64,000 nt of DNA from Saccharibacillus deserti (GTDB taxonomy: Bacteria; Bacillota; Bacilli; Paenibacillales; Paenibacillaceae). Where the stretch lies: assembly GCF_013618475.1 (NCBI RefSeq), contig NZ_JABJVN010000002.1:682001-746000 (forward strand), given 5' to 3'. Under the pieces are notes generated by a model, which ran no database searches, was not told the origin of the DNA, and was given only the letters and a program-made list of their open reading frames with translations. Every line of letters starts with the position of its first letter. Within the stretch, counting starts at the first letter, position 1. Of the stretch, positions 34,707 to 44,046 are shown in pieces. A program made the translations under genes and the position numbers.

Positions 34707-34756
34707 CGGGTAAAAAAAAGCCTCCTTGTACGATCGTCTCGGGGGTAATTGTACTA

Positions 34757-34786
34757 CAAAAAAACGCATGCCGGAAAGGCATGCGT
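34757..34786 (-). terminator. Terminator of the 146-aa exported-protein gene
   Basis: Read on the minus strand, ACGCATGCC and GGCATGCGT arms are followed by seven T. Confidence 0.8.
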
Positions 34787-34865
34787 GTCACGGGCGGGAC
34801 GCCGGGGCGGTTCTTGGGACATCTCCGGGCCTGCCGCCATGCGGCTTGACGCGCCGCTTCTTCGC

Positions 34866-35306
34866 TTATTGGTGCAGAGAAAAATTGATGGAACCGACCA
34901 TGGTGCCGCTGCGCGCGAAGGTCAATTCGTAGATGCCGGGTTCCCAATTCGTATTGTCGAGGTCCATCCGGATCTGCTGCGTCGAATCGTCTTCTTCGAC
35001 CTTCTGCTGCTGGACAACCTCTCCCGTACTTTCGGAAATGACCGACAAGATCGCCGTGTGATCGCGGGTGATGCCGGTTTCGGGATAATCGGCGATCGCG
35101 TAAATCGGCTTGGTGCGGCTGAACGAAGTCCCGCTGTCGGTGACACCGGTCTCGTCGCTGTTCAGCGTTTGTCCCATTTGAAGTCCGAACGGACTCTGCT
35201 GGGGATTGGACCTTGCATACACGAGGAAAATGACGACGGCGACGATCGCGACTACCGCGACCAGGCCTCCGATGATCCCCAACGCTTTCTTTTGCCCTGC
35301 ATTCAT
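34866..35306 (-). CDS. Membrane-anchored extracellular protein (146 aa), unknown function
   Basis: An N-terminal segment KKALGIIGGLVAVVAIVAVVIF (residues 6-28) is a single hydrophobic helix and no cleavage site is convincing, so it is probably an anchor. The outside part (30-146) is beta-rich, with IYAIADYPE, AILSVISESTGEV, QIRMDLDNTNWEPGIYELTF and SINFSLHQ, a pattern like an Ig-like or DUF-type beta-sandwich. No cysteine. AGGAGG precedes the ATG by 8 bases. Family not recognised. Confidence 0.72.
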   Translation of the reverse strand: MNAGQKKALGIIGGLVAVVAIVAVVIFLVYARSNPQQSPFGLQMGQTLNSDETGVTDSGTSFSRTKPIYAIADYPETGITRDHTAILSVISESTGEVVQQQKVEEDDSTQQIRMDLDNTNWEPGIYELTFARSGTMVGSINFSLHQ

Positions 35307-35404
35307 CTATTTGTTCCTCCTCGGAATTCGATTCCGTTACCCAGTATACGCCATGCTCCCCGGTGCCCGCAAAAAAGATTCAAAACAAGGCCGGGCAAAG
35401 AAAA

Positions 35405-35429
35405 GAACCTGTCCGGTTGGACCAGGTTC
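35405..35429 (-). terminator. Terminator of the 63-aa gene
   Basis: GAACCTG and CAGGTTC arms with an inner TCC/GGA extension. On the minus strand the stem is followed by TTCTTTTCTTT. Confidence 0.65.
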
Positions 35430-35487
35430 AGCAAGCGGAACGCCGGCTTGGCGTTTCGCCAAAAATGTCTGGGACGGCTGCCCGGCT

Positions 35488-35679
35488 TCAACCCGTTCTG
35501 CGGCGGCTTCTTCTGCGAAGCAGATAAACCTGGTTGTGCAAGGCAAGATGGAATCGAATACTGTTCATCAACTCCGGGTTATCCTCCCGTTCGACTTCTC
35601 GGATGCGCTGCTCTTTGACGGAGTCCGGACTGAGTAGAAACTCGGTCATCCACAAAGAGTAATTCGGTCTGCCTGTCAT
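35488..35679 (-). CDS. Small protein (63 aa), unknown function
   Basis: Starts MTGRPNYSLWMTEFLLSP with GAGGAGGG 7 bases upstream of the ATG and ends in a very basic tail (LLRRRSRRRTG). The middle is an amphipathic, Glu/Arg-rich helix (VKEQRIREVEREDNPELM). The good ribosome binding site and the terminator downstream support it as a gene. It is followed on the same strand by the 146-aa gene. Confidence 0.6.
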   Translation of the reverse strand: MTGRPNYSLWMTEFLLSPDSVKEQRIREVEREDNPELMNSIRFHLALHNQVYLLRRRSRRRTG

Positions 35680-35766
35680 AACGGTCCCTCCTCGAAATTT
35701 GGGGTGAGGTGCGGTAGGTCTTATTTCCATTATACGCCTCTCGCGGAAAAAAAGATGAGTCCCGGA

Positions 35767-38061
35767 TTAAAATTGTGCGCGGAGCGCCGCAATGATTTGC
35801 TGGACAGTCCAAGCCGTGAAACGGCCGTCCGCGGAGCCGGCATAGACGGTCTCGCCGTCGGTGTTCAACAGTCCGTTCTGAACGAGGCGTCCGTTATTTT
35901 CGGTATAAGCGGCGGAGAACCCGTCGATTCGCCGCGTGAGGCTGCCGGTCCGCGCATCGAAAGCGAGCAGGTCGCTTCCGTAGGGCAGCAGCAGAAGGCC
36001 GTCGATCCGGACAAAGTCCCCGGCTTGCAAAAGACTCAGCTGACCCGCCCGTGCAAACTCCGCCGTCTGCGTCTTCCAGCGTATCTGTCCGTCTTCGGTC
36101 GACAGCGCTGCGGGAATTCCGTTCAGCAGCACATAGAGGACGTCTTCATCCATCAGCGGATGGGAAGCCCGGCCCGGAACGGACCAGACTTCGCGTTCGG
36201 CTTGAACATCGTAGAGCGTCGACTCGAACAGCGAACCTTCCGCGTAGACCGGACTGTCCATTGCCCGGCGGATCAGCAGATACCGGCTGCCGAGCATATC
36301 GACTTCTTCATTGGAGCGGATCGCGCGGCGTCCGAGAATTTCGCCGCTTGCCGCATCGAGGCGGATCCAGTCGCTTCCGAGCGTCACCCAGCGGGCGCCG
36401 CTGCTTGGGGCGAACGGTCCGCTGCGTTCGCCTGCCGGGAACCCGGAATCGAGATAGGGGTTCGGCAGCGTATCCGCTTCCGATTTGAGACTCCATACCG
36501 CCCGTCCGGTGAGCGGGTCAAGCGCCTGGATCCAGCGGCCCTGCTGGATCAGGACATAGGGATCGTTCGATCCTTCGTTCAAGACGACATAGGGATCCGC
36601 GAATTCTTTGGTCCAGAGAAGATTTCCCGAGCGCTGGGAACGCACGGTCAAGATCCCTTTCTCCGCCCCATCGGGCTGAAGCGCCACAATCGCGGCGGTG
36701 CCGGCGGCGAAAACCCGGATTCCCGGCGAATCCGAAGCTTCTCCGGCTTCCCGGCTCCAGCGCACGGCGCCGTCGCTCAGGCGGATACTGCGGAGCATGG
36801 GCCGGTTTTCTCGGTCCGGATCGGCTCCGGTGAAGACAAGTACGGAACGTCCGTCTTCGCCGGGAAGCGCATCAAGGCGGCCGCCTCCGGCATCCCGCTC
36901 CCACAGCTTCCTGCCGCTCGAACGGTCGAGCGCATAAATGCCGCTCTGCGGATGGCCGCCGGAAACATCGTCGCTTCGCACCAGCAGGACGTTATCCGAA
37001 GCATCCAGCAGGTATTGGGCATCCAGCGCCGATTGCGACTGCCAGACCGGTTCGGGAGAAACGGAAGGAACGACCGGCAGCGTTCGGAATTCATATTTGA
37101 ACGTATAAGGAGGCTGTTCGGAATGGATTCCCGTCTGCGGGGCTTCCGAAGTTGCCAGAATCCAGTTCCATTCCAGCAGCGCGCCCCCGGAAGAGAAAGA
37201 GATCGTCAAATGCGCGCCGTTTCGTTCGTAACGCCACAATTCGCCGCGTGTTTCCGCGTTTGCTGTTCCGGCTGTTCCGAGATGCGGAAGCGGCGAACGG
37301 GAGTAAGGTTCGCCCAACAGTTCAAGTACCCGCTTCTTTGAAACGCCTGCCGTAAGCGACATTTCCGTCAAGCTGCGCACGCTGTCTGTCGACAAGGTGG
37401 AATTCGCAGCGAACAGCCCGCCTTCGGGAGGGACGGCACTTTGCACTTCGGCGCTTGCGACCCACAGCAGAGCCGGCCTTACAACGGTCCCATTGGCATA
37501 ACCGGGATCGGACGGAAGAGAAATACCGTACCAATCTCCCCAGCGGAGCGCCGATAAAGCCCCGGATTCGGCATATTCGGCAGGCCAGGAAAGCTTGCTC
37601 TCCGGAAACAGATGCAGCTTGGCATCCGGCTTCAGCCGGATCGTCAGCGGTTTTGCGTTTTGGGCCGAAGCCGCCGCGCTTTCTGTGTACCAGACCGGTA
37701 TGTGAACTTTTTCGCCGAGCGGGGTAATGGCTTCATAGAGTTCGCCGCTGCGGCCGGTCACGTTTAGGTCGGTGCCCGGATTTTCGTAATAACTGACCCC
37801 CAGGGAAGAACGGCTGCTTTCGCTAGGACGCATTTTGAAATAAGGGGCGGACAGCCTTAGGTGGACGTTTCCGTTCTCGGCCGCAGGCTGTCCGGCTGCG
37901 AAGACCGGAGGAGCGGGCAGTGCGGCCGTCAGCAGAAGCAGAGGCATGCAGAGGACGAGACCCGCACGGATCGCCGGGGTTCGCAAGGATCGGATCCGCT
38001 GCCGGTTCTGCCGGATTGCAGCGGGCTTTTGGTGCGGTGGGTACAGGGAAAAACGTTTCAT
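35767..38061 (-). CDS. Secreted PQQ-like beta-propeller protein
   Basis: A 764-residue exported protein. Residues 1-56 form a long basic signal peptide with the hydrophobic core AGLVLCMPLLLLTAAL and a likely cut after VFAAG. Residues 60-330 form a region without known fold that includes SH3-like LRWGDWYGISLP and a VSKKRVLELLGEPYSRS stretch. From about 350 to the end, repeats of the form YALDRSSGRKLWERD, ALDPLTGRAVWSLKS, STEDGQIRWKTQ and AFDARTGSLTRR mark a PQQ-type WD-like propeller. Enzyme residues of quinoproteins are not seen, so a binding or scaffold role is more likely. GGGAGG is 9 bases before the ATG. Confidence 0.8.
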   Translation of the reverse strand: MKRFSLYPPHQKPAAIRQNRQRIRSLRTPAIRAGLVLCMPLLLLTAALPAPPVFAAGQPAAENGNVHLRLSAPYFKMRPSESSRSSLGVSYYENPGTDLNVTGRSGELYEAITPLGEKVHIPVWYTESAAASAQNAKPLTIRLKPDAKLHLFPESKLSWPAEYAESGALSALRWGDWYGISLPSDPGYANGTVVRPALLWVASAEVQSAVPPEGGLFAANSTLSTDSVRSLTEMSLTAGVSKKRVLELLGEPYSRSPLPHLGTAGTANAETRGELWRYERNGAHLTISFSSGGALLEWNWILATSEAPQTGIHSEQPPYTFKYEFRTLPVVPSVSPEPVWQSQSALDAQYLLDASDNVLLVRSDDVSGGHPQSGIYALDRSSGRKLWERDAGGGRLDALPGEDGRSVLVFTGADPDRENRPMLRSIRLSDGAVRWSREAGEASDSPGIRVFAAGTAAIVALQPDGAEKGILTVRSQRSGNLLWTKEFADPYVVLNEGSNDPYVLIQQGRWIQALDPLTGRAVWSLKSEADTLPNPYLDSGFPAGERSGPFAPSSGARWVTLGSDWIRLDAASGEILGRRAIRSNEEVDMLGSRYLLIRRAMDSPVYAEGSLFESTLYDVQAEREVWSVPGRASHPLMDEDVLYVLLNGIPAALSTEDGQIRWKTQTAEFARAGQLSLLQAGDFVRIDGLLLLPYGSDLLAFDARTGSLTRRIDGFSAAYTENNGRLVQNGLLNTDGETVYAGSADGRFTAWTVQQIIAALRAQF

Positions 38062-38314
38062 GGATCATGACCTCCCGGATTGCGTGAACTTCGGATGCTG
38101 TCTTTCTTATTTATTGGACGGCTGCTGCCTCTTTAGACGCTCGGGCAGGCAAAAAGTTTGCCCCGCGCACAAAATAAGAAAGACGTTACCGGCCCCAAGC
38201 AGCGGCCCGGCAGTCGGCAAATTCGTCGCCGGCTGCCGGCCGTAGTATAATAGGGGAAATCACAACATGACGAGAGCGGATCCAGGTCCGTTTTCGTCCG
38301 CAGGGGGAGAGGCG

Positions 38315-39274
38315 ATGAAGAAGCAGGTCACAGGGGACCCGTCCCTTCCCTCGGGACAAAAGATAGAAGGGCTGCATGCCGTGCTTGCCGGAACGGCCGG
38401 CGAATATCCGCCTGTCGTATTCGAGCACGGATGCGGCGTATCGTCCGAGGTATGGTCGCTTGTGTATCCGGAAATAGCCGAGCTGACCCAGACGCTTGTC
38501 TATGACCGCGCCGGCTACGGATTCAGCGACCCCGGTCCGCTTCCCCGAACGAGCGACCGCTGCGTGGAAGATCTGCGCAGACTCGTCGAACGACTGGAAA
38601 TTGCGCGGCCGTTTATTCTGGTCGGACATTCGCTTGGCGGATTCTACGCCCGGCTGTATACCGAAAGATATCCCGAGGATGTCGCGGCACTGGTGCTGAT
38701 CGATGCTTCGCACGAGGACGAGATTCGGGGAGCCTTCCCGATTCCTTATCTCAAGCGGCAGAAATTGAGTGTCCGGCTGTATGGTCTGGCCAAATATGCC
38801 GCCCAAATCGGGCTGCTTCCCTGGTTGGCCGCCAGACGCTGGATTCCGGGCTTCGGCAGGTTTGTCGCGAAACTGCCGCGGCGGGCGAGCGACGCCATGT
38901 GGGACCGCGTATTCAGTGCCGAGAGCCTGGCCGCGGCCGAGAGCGAATACGAATGTTTCGTAGGCGAGACGGGCAGCGTTCCGGGTTCGCGATTTGTAAG
39001 GCTTCCGTTGGCTGTCGTAAAAGCCGGCATCTACCGTCCTTCCGCTTCGACCAGACGGACGGTCCGGCAGGAAGTGGAGCGCACGCTGTACAACACGGCG
39101 GTCAAAATGAAGGACTTGTCCGAAACGGGCCGCCTGCTTGAAGTGGACGGCAGCGGACATCACGTGCAGGTAGACAAACCCGGCACGGTGATCGGCCTGC
39201 TGAAAAGACTGCTGGACATTCTGCATGCCCGAAACGCGGGCGGCGCCGGAACGTATCCGGAAAGAACCCGGTAA
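38315..39274 (+). CDS. Alpha/beta-hydrolase
   Basis: A 319-residue alpha/beta-hydrolase fold protein. Oxyanion loop EHGCGVSS, nucleophile elbow VGHSLGGFYAR (Ser near residue 113), an acid in LVLIDASHEDE and a catalytic His in DGSGHHVQVDKP. A cap region rich in hydrophobic and basic residues (YLKRQKLSVRLYGLAKYA, then LPWLAARRWIPGFG) lies between. It is related to haloalkane-dehalogenase or esterase-like hydrolases; substrate unknown. Start ATG 38315 has GGGGGAG upstream. A TATAAT at 38246-38251 may be its -10. Confidence 0.85.
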   Translation: MKKQVTGDPSLPSGQKIEGLHAVLAGTAGEYPPVVFEHGCGVSSEVWSLVYPEIAELTQTLVYDRAGYGFSDPGPLPRTSDRCVEDLRRLVERLEIARPFILVGHSLGGFYARLYTERYPEDVAALVLIDASHEDEIRGAFPIPYLKRQKLSVRLYGLAKYAAQIGLLPWLAARRWIPGFGRFVAKLPRRASDAMWDRVFSAESLAAAESEYECFVGETGSVPGSRFVRLPLAVVKAGIYRPSASTRRTVRQEVERTLYNTAVKMKDLSETGRLLEVDGSGHHVQVDKPGTVIGLLKRLLDILHARNAGGAGTYPERTR

Positions 39275-39317
39275 CAAGCAACCATAAACGGCTTCGGCCG
39301 AAGGAGGAACAGCGTAA

Positions 39318-40286
39318 ATGAACACGATCCCGTTGAATGCAAGAGGAATTCCGGCCAGCCGGCTGGTGCTGGGCTGTATGCCTTTCGGAGGAGAGTGGGA
39401 TCACTCCCCTCTGACGGAGGAGCGCGCCGCCTTGTCGGAAGCGGCTGTCGAAGCCGCGCTCTCGATCGGAATCAACATGTTCGATCACGCGGATATTTAT
39501 ACGCGCGGCAAATCCGAAGAAGCTTTCGGCCGGATTCTCAAGGCGCGACCGGAACTGCGGGATGAGATCGTGCTGCAATCCAAATGCGGAATCGGTCTGG
39601 CCGACGAAGAACTGCCGTCGCGCTTCGATTTTTCGCGCGATCATATCCTCGCTTCGGTCGAAGGCTCGCTTGCCCGGCTGGGCACCGATTATCTTGATAT
39701 TCTGCTGCTGCACCGACCCGATCCGTTGATGGAGCCGGAAGAGATTGCCGAAGCGTTTGCCCGGTTGAAAGCTTCGGGCAAAGTCCGTTATTTCGGCGTT
39801 TCGAATATGAACGTTTCGCAAATCCGTTTTATCGAGCGTGCGCTGTCGGACCGTCTGGTCGTCAATCAGCTGGAAATGGGACTCGGACGGCTCGATTTTG
39901 TCGAAGAAACGGTTCGCGTCAATCAGACCCAGGGAACCCATGTCCATTTCTCCGAAGGCTTGATGGAATTCAGCCGAACCGGGAATATTCAGCTGCAGGC
40001 CTGGGGGCCGCTGGCCCAGGGCAAGTTTACGGGTCGCGATGTCGGCGGCGAACCGGAGCCGATCCGCAAAACGGCCGAACTCGTCGCCCGGATGGCCCGC
40101 GAACGGGAAACCACGCCGGAGGCTGTCGTGCTCGGCTGGTTGATGAAGCATCCGGCCGGTATTCAGCCCGTGATCGGGACGATGAATCCGAAGCGGATCA
40201 AAGCCTGCGCGGACGCGGAGCATCAGGCCAAGCGAATGAGCCGGGACGACTGGTACCGGCTGTATATGACGGCCCGGGGAGACTGA
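39318..40286 (+). CDS. Aldo-keto reductase (YdhF/YcsN-type)
   Basis: A 322-residue (alpha/beta)8 NADPH-dependent reductase. The tetrad is visible: Asp in NMFDHADIY, Tyr in the same segment, Lys in LQSKCG and His in LLLHRPDP. The YdhF group is marked by VNQLEMGLGRLDF and LQAWGPLAQGKF, and by PVIGTMNPKRI at the NADP phosphate site. It reduces carbonyls; the natural substrate is unknown. AAGGAGG precedes the ATG at 39318. Same direction as the hydrolase, 43 bases behind it. Confidence 0.9.
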   Translation: MNTIPLNARGIPASRLVLGCMPFGGEWDHSPLTEERAALSEAAVEAALSIGINMFDHADIYTRGKSEEAFGRILKARPELRDEIVLQSKCGIGLADEELPSRFDFSRDHILASVEGSLARLGTDYLDILLLHRPDPLMEPEEIAEAFARLKASGKVRYFGVSNMNVSQIRFIERALSDRLVVNQLEMGLGRLDFVEETVRVNQTQGTHVHFSEGLMEFSRTGNIQLQAWGPLAQGKFTGRDVGGEPEPIRKTAELVARMARERETTPEAVVLGWLMKHPAGIQPVIGTMNPKRIKACADAEHQAKRMSRDDWYRLYMTARGD

Positions 40287-40319
40287 ATATCCTCCGCAGC
40301 CCATTGGAGGATCGTATCG

Positions 40320-41054
40320 ATGATAAACAAACTCAGACCGCTCCAGTATCCGCAGAAAGCGGTGCTCTGGGCGGTACTGCTGCTGCTGACCCTGCTGGAC
40401 CTCGCCGTACTGCTCGATATCCGCAGCGCGGCGGAAGGCCGCCCTTACCGGTTTATGATCTGGAACTTTTTCCTGGCCTGGATTCCCGCCGCCGCGGCGG
40501 TCGGACTGGATCTGCTGTCCCTGCTCCGGCGCGGACCGCTGCGTATCATTCTGCTGGCCGGGACAGGACTGCTCTGGCTGTTCTTTTATCCGAATACGGC
40601 TTACCTGCTGACCGATCTGCTGCATGTATTCCGCAGCTATCCGATTGATCCGCAGCAGCGCTTCCGGGGGGACATCGGCTTCTGGCACCATCTGCTGCCG
40701 ATGCTTCTGGCCGCGCTGCTGGGGCTGCTGATTGCCGGAGCTTCGCTGTATTCGGTACACCGGCTCGTATCTCGGGCGTTCGGGCGTCTGCCCGGCGCGC
40801 TATTTGCCGGCGCCGTGCTGCTGCTGTCGAGCTTCGGGATCTATATGGGGCGTTTTATCCGCTGGAACAGTTGGGATGTCGTCTCGAGTCCGCTTATGCT
40901 GCTCAAAGACATGCGGGATCTGTTAATCGATCCCGAATGGGTTCGGCATTTGGTGCTGTTCGGCGGCGGTCTGTTCGTCCTGCAGGCCGGTACGTATGTC
41001 GTGCTGGTTCTGTTTACCCGGATGAATGCGGGAGGATCGGAACATGAACGCTGA
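40320..41054 (+). CDS. DUF1361 membrane protein
   Basis: A 244-residue protein with seven or so membrane segments: AVLWAVLLLLTLLDLAVLL, MIWNFFLAWIPAAAAVGLD, IILLAGTGLLWLFFYPNTAYLLTD and further ones. The FYPNTAYLLTDL motif and FGIYMGRFIRWNSWDV are the DUF1361 hallmarks. Function unknown. GGAGGATCG precedes the ATG. Overlaps the next gene by 11 bases, with the ribosome binding site of that gene inside its last codons. Confidence 0.85.
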   Translation: MINKLRPLQYPQKAVLWAVLLLLTLLDLAVLLDIRSAAEGRPYRFMIWNFFLAWIPAAAAVGLDLLSLLRRGPLRIILLAGTGLLWLFFYPNTAYLLTDLLHVFRSYPIDPQQRFRGDIGFWHHLLPMLLAALLGLLIAGASLYSVHRLVSRAFGRLPGALFAGAVLLLSSFGIYMGRFIRWNSWDVVSSPLMLLKDMRDLLIDPEWVRHLVLFGGGLFVLQAGTYVVLVLFTRMNAGGSEHER

Positions 41055-41664
41055 TGAGAACGCAAAAATGACAAAGCCGCAGCTCGTGTTCGATGTCGGA
41101 GGAGTGCTCGCGGACAATCTGGACGGTTTCTGGAGCGGGTTGGCGCAAAGCGGCGGGATCGAGCGCCGTACGCTGCGCCGGCGTTACAAAGAAGAAGTCG
41201 GAAGCCGGCTGTGGTCGGGCTTGATCACGGAAGACGAATTCTGGGCATGGCTGTCCAATGTCTGCCCCGGTATCGAACCCGCCCATGCCCGAGCGCTGCT
41301 CCGAGAGACGCTTGTTCCGCTGCCCGCTTTGGGACGGCTGGAGACCTGGAGCCGGCAGGCCGATATTCATATTCTCAGCAACCACTTGGCGGCCTGGATT
41401 CAACCCCTTTTTGCCGGACGGACCCCGCATATCGCAAGTTTTACCGTCTCGAGCGAAGCCGGTTTCCACAAACCGGATCGCCGGTTGTTCGAATACGCCG
41501 CAGCCAAGCTGAAGGGGACGGATATCTGCTTCGTGGATGACAAGGAAAATAATTTGGAAACGGCACGCCTGCTGGGATGGGAGACGATCCTGGCAGACTC
41601 CGCCGGCTGTTGGATCCGCGAGATCGACCGCCGTCTTTACGGGGAGGGAATAACGGATGTTTAA
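41044..41664 (+). CDS. HAD-superfamily hydrolase
   Basis: A 206-residue HAD IA enzyme with motif I FDVGGVLAD (nucleophile Asp), motif II in ILSNHLAAW, motif III Lys in FHKPDRRLF and motif IV CFVDDKENNLETA. Motif I has Gly where many phosphatases have the second Asp, as in YihX-type sugar phosphatases (FDLGNV), so a phosphatase on sugar or nucleotide phosphates is plausible. ATG 41044 follows GGGAGG. Translationally coupled on both sides. Confidence 0.85.
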   Translation: MNADENAKMTKPQLVFDVGGVLADNLDGFWSGLAQSGGIERRTLRRRYKEEVGSRLWSGLITEDEFWAWLSNVCPGIEPAHARALLRETLVPLPALGRLETWSRQADIHILSNHLAAWIQPLFAGRTPHIASFTVSSEAGFHKPDRRLFEYAAAKLKGTDICFVDDKENNLETARLLGWETILADSAGCWIREIDRRLYGEGITDV

Positions 41665-41842
41665 TTTTGTAGCCGGAATAGCGGGGCTTGCGATCGGGCT
41701 GAAATTTCTGCACGGGACGCTCAGCCGCGGGAAGTCGCAGGTGACGGGCCGGATTCTGGGCCTTGCGATTCCGATTCGCTGGATTCAGGTCGGCATGTCG
41801 CTGCTGCTGATCGGCTCGGGACTGTATCTGCTGATTCGCTGA
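41657..41842 (+). CDS. Small two-helix membrane protein (61 aa)
   Basis: Contains two hydrophobic segments, VAGIAGLAIGLKFLHGTL and WIQVGMSLLLIGSGLYLLI, joined by a basic loop (SRGKSQVTGR). It overlaps the HAD gene by 8 bases and GGGGAGGG lies 8 bases before its ATG. No family recognised. Tight coupling suggests a joint role with DUF1361 and HAD. Confidence 0.7.
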   Translation: MFNFVAGIAGLAIGLKFLHGTLSRGKSQVTGRILGLAIPIRWIQVGMSLLLIGSGLYLLIR

Positions 41843-41879
41843 GGGCGGACGTACATAACTTAGGACATGGGGGATCGGA

Positions 41880-43145
41880 ATGGGAGAACAAACGGAATCG
41901 TTGATTGCAGGCGCGAACACGGCCTTGGGGCGTTCAGGCATCGCCCGGGTCAAGCTGGAATGGGAATCTGCGCCTTCGATGCCCGATGCCAGCTGTTTTG
42001 TATTGGGGCCGGACGGGAAAGTGCTTTCGGACGATTATTTTATTTTCTACAATCAGCCGAGCAGCCCGGGAAGCGGCGTCACGCTGAGTTCAAGCGGGGA
42101 GCATTCGGCCGTATTCGAAGCGGATCTGGGCGGTATCCAAGCCGGCGCTATCGAAAAATTCGTGTTCGCGGCCGTGCTGGAAGGTCCGGGAACCTTCGCG
42201 GATGTCCGCGGGTTAACCCTGACAGTGGAATATGAAGGACGGACTGTTGTGTGTGCCTTGTCCGGAGCGGGGCGGGAAGCGGCACTTGTGCTGGCCGAAA
42301 TTTACGCGTATAAAGAAACGGTAAAGCTTCGTTCGATCGGACGCGGATTCGACGGGGGACTCGGTCCGCTGGCGGAATCGTTTGGAGTCGACGTCGAAGC
42401 GGAGTCTCCGGCCGAGGATTCTCCTTCCGAATGGGCTGCGAAGCCGTCTGTGCGGCCTGCGCTTGGACGGATCGATCTGCTGAAAAAGAAAGTCGCCGTA
42501 TCGCTGGAGAAAAAACGGATTGCACGGGTGAAAGCGAAGGTTGCCGTCGTGTTCGATGCTTCCGGGTCGATGAACAAGCTCTACAAAAACGGAACCGTCC
42601 AGCGCGCATTCGAGCGGATACTGGCGATTGCCGCCAGTCTGGACGACGACGGGATGCTCGATGTCTGGATGTTTGCGCTGGAATTTGTGCGCGCAGAGCC
42701 GGCAACCGTGCACGGGTACGAAGATTACGTAAGCCGCGTCTACCCGTTCAAAGGAGCGGGAGGACGCAATAACGAACCGGCGGTCATGCAGGACGTGATT
42801 CATAAGTTCACGGTGGAAGATTCGGACCCGTCCGTACCGGTCTATATCGTCTTTTTCAGCGATGGGGGCGTATCGGAGACGAAGAAAATTTCGCGTCTGC
42901 TGACGGAAAGTTCGCTGCATCCGATATTCTGGCAGTTCGTCGGGTTGGGCGAAGCCAATTACGGCATCCTGCGCAAACTGGACGATCTGCCGGGGAGGCT
43001 GGTCGATAACGCCGGGTTTTTCTCGCTTGACGATATCGATACGGTGAGCGACGAAGAGCTGTACGACCGTCTGTTCGAACAGTTTCCGGGCTGGCTGCAG
43101 GAAGCGCGCGCCAAAAATATCCTGCGCGCAGGTTCCGGCGGTTAG
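41880..43145 (+). CDS. TerD-VWA fusion protein (TerF-like)
   Basis: A 421-residue protein. Residues 15-150 form a TerD-type calcium-binding domain (SCFVLGPDGKVLSDDYFIFYNQPSSP and ADLGGIQAGAIEKFVFAAVLEG, then YAYKETVKLRSIGRGFDGGL). Residues 215-400 are a von Willebrand A domain whose MIDAS motif is DASGSMNKLY with the later FFSDGG. This is the TerF layout of tellurite or stress-response loci. No terC, terB or other ter gene is adjacent. Ca2+/Mg2+ binding is expected, function unknown. ATG 41880 with GGGGATCGGA just before it. Confidence 0.88.
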   Translation: MGEQTESLIAGANTALGRSGIARVKLEWESAPSMPDASCFVLGPDGKVLSDDYFIFYNQPSSPGSGVTLSSSGEHSAVFEADLGGIQAGAIEKFVFAAVLEGPGTFADVRGLTLTVEYEGRTVVCALSGAGREAALVLAEIYAYKETVKLRSIGRGFDGGLGPLAESFGVDVEAESPAEDSPSEWAAKPSVRPALGRIDLLKKKVAVSLEKKRIARVKAKVAVVFDASGSMNKLYKNGTVQRAFERILAIAASLDDDGMLDVWMFALEFVRAEPATVHGYEDYVSRVYPFKGAGGRNNEPAVMQDVIHKFTVEDSDPSVPVYIVFFSDGGVSETKKISRLLTESSLHPIFWQFVGLGEANYGILRKLDDLPGRLVDNAGFFSLDDIDTVSDEELYDRLFEQFPGWLQEARAKNILRAGSGG

Positions 43146-43201
43146 AACCGACAGTAAACAAAGCCGTACAAGTTCGGAACAAAGCGAGTGGAGGGGATTT
43201 C

Positions 43202-43726
43202 GTGAATTTGCAGCAATGGATCGATGCCGCGCTGCGCGGAGAAATCGCGGAGGATGACGTTCAGCATACCTTATGGCTGCTGTCGAATACGCCGATGCTG
43301 TATGACAGCGGCGAGAAAATCGCCGTCGAGGATTATTTGCGGGGATTGGAACATCAGCCGTCTGCCGCCGAAGCGGAGGCGCTGGGCGAACTGTTCGATC
43401 ACGCGGTAGCGCTGAGTCGGCGATTCGCCGAACCGGCCCAGTATGACCGGATGCAGGATGTACTGAGTCTGCAGTTTGATCTGTGGGCGCGAGGCGTGCT
43501 GCGGCTCGAAGACTGGATTGCCTGGATCGAAGGTGCAGCTAAGGGAACAATCGAGCTGCCGGAATACGATTTTGACGAGATTCTGGGCAGTGCGCCCGAA
43601 GGATTCATGATCCAGGATTTCCACGACGAGTTAAATTACAGATTGGAAGACGCACCCGAAGACGAATGGGTATTGTCGCATCTTGGCGAATTGCACCGCC
43701 GTGTCGGGGTCACCGGAAAAGCATGA
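43202..43726 (+). CDS. Hypothetical protein (174 aa) behind the TerF-like gene
   Basis: Starts at GTG 43202 with GGAGGGG about 6 bases upstream. The protein is acidic and helical, with NLQQWIDAALRGEI at the start, LWLLSNTPMLYDSG, EDWIAWIEGAAKG and EFMI/FHDEL-like turns. It looks soluble and has no metal or catalytic motif. No family is recognised. It is 56 bases behind the TerF-like gene, likely the last member of the same transcript, since a strong terminator follows. Confidence 0.72.
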   Translation: MNLQQWIDAALRGEIAEDDVQHTLWLLSNTPMLYDSGEKIAVEDYLRGLEHQPSAAEAEALGELFDHAVALSRRFAEPAQYDRMQDVLSLQFDLWARGVLRLEDWIAWIEGAAKGTIELPEYDFDEILGSAPEGFMIQDFHDELNYRLEDAPEDEWVLSHLGELHRRVGVTGKA

Positions 43727-43777
43727 AAATGCGGATAAGGGTTGACGCTGCATAGGAAAGCCGATATGATGGTTAGC

Positions 43778-43821
43778 AACGAGAGACGAACCGAAAACGG
43801 TTTGTCTCTCGTTTTCTTTTT
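43778..43821 (+). terminator. Rho-independent terminator of the TerF unit
   Basis: A long hairpin (AACGAGAGAC and GTCTCTCGTT with an inner AACCG/CGGTT stem) and T-rich tail. The rest of 43822-44046 is AT-rich and holds no gene; it should carry the next promoter, but no clear hexamer pair was found. Confidence 0.85.
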
Positions 43822-44046
43822 GCCTTTACCCGACAAATTTCGACCCCAAATGATTTTTTTCTGTTTATCGGATCGACGTCTTTTTCTGGAAAGACGCCTT
43901 TTTTGTCGAAAAACGCTTTTTTTTGCGTAAAACTCGTATCGTTTTCCTCTAATTGCCTTCAAAAACGGCCTTATTCGGCGTATAATCAAGCACAATCTCA
44001 ACAATTACGGATGCGGAAGCTGCGGCGGCGGAAAGGAGGAGAAGAG

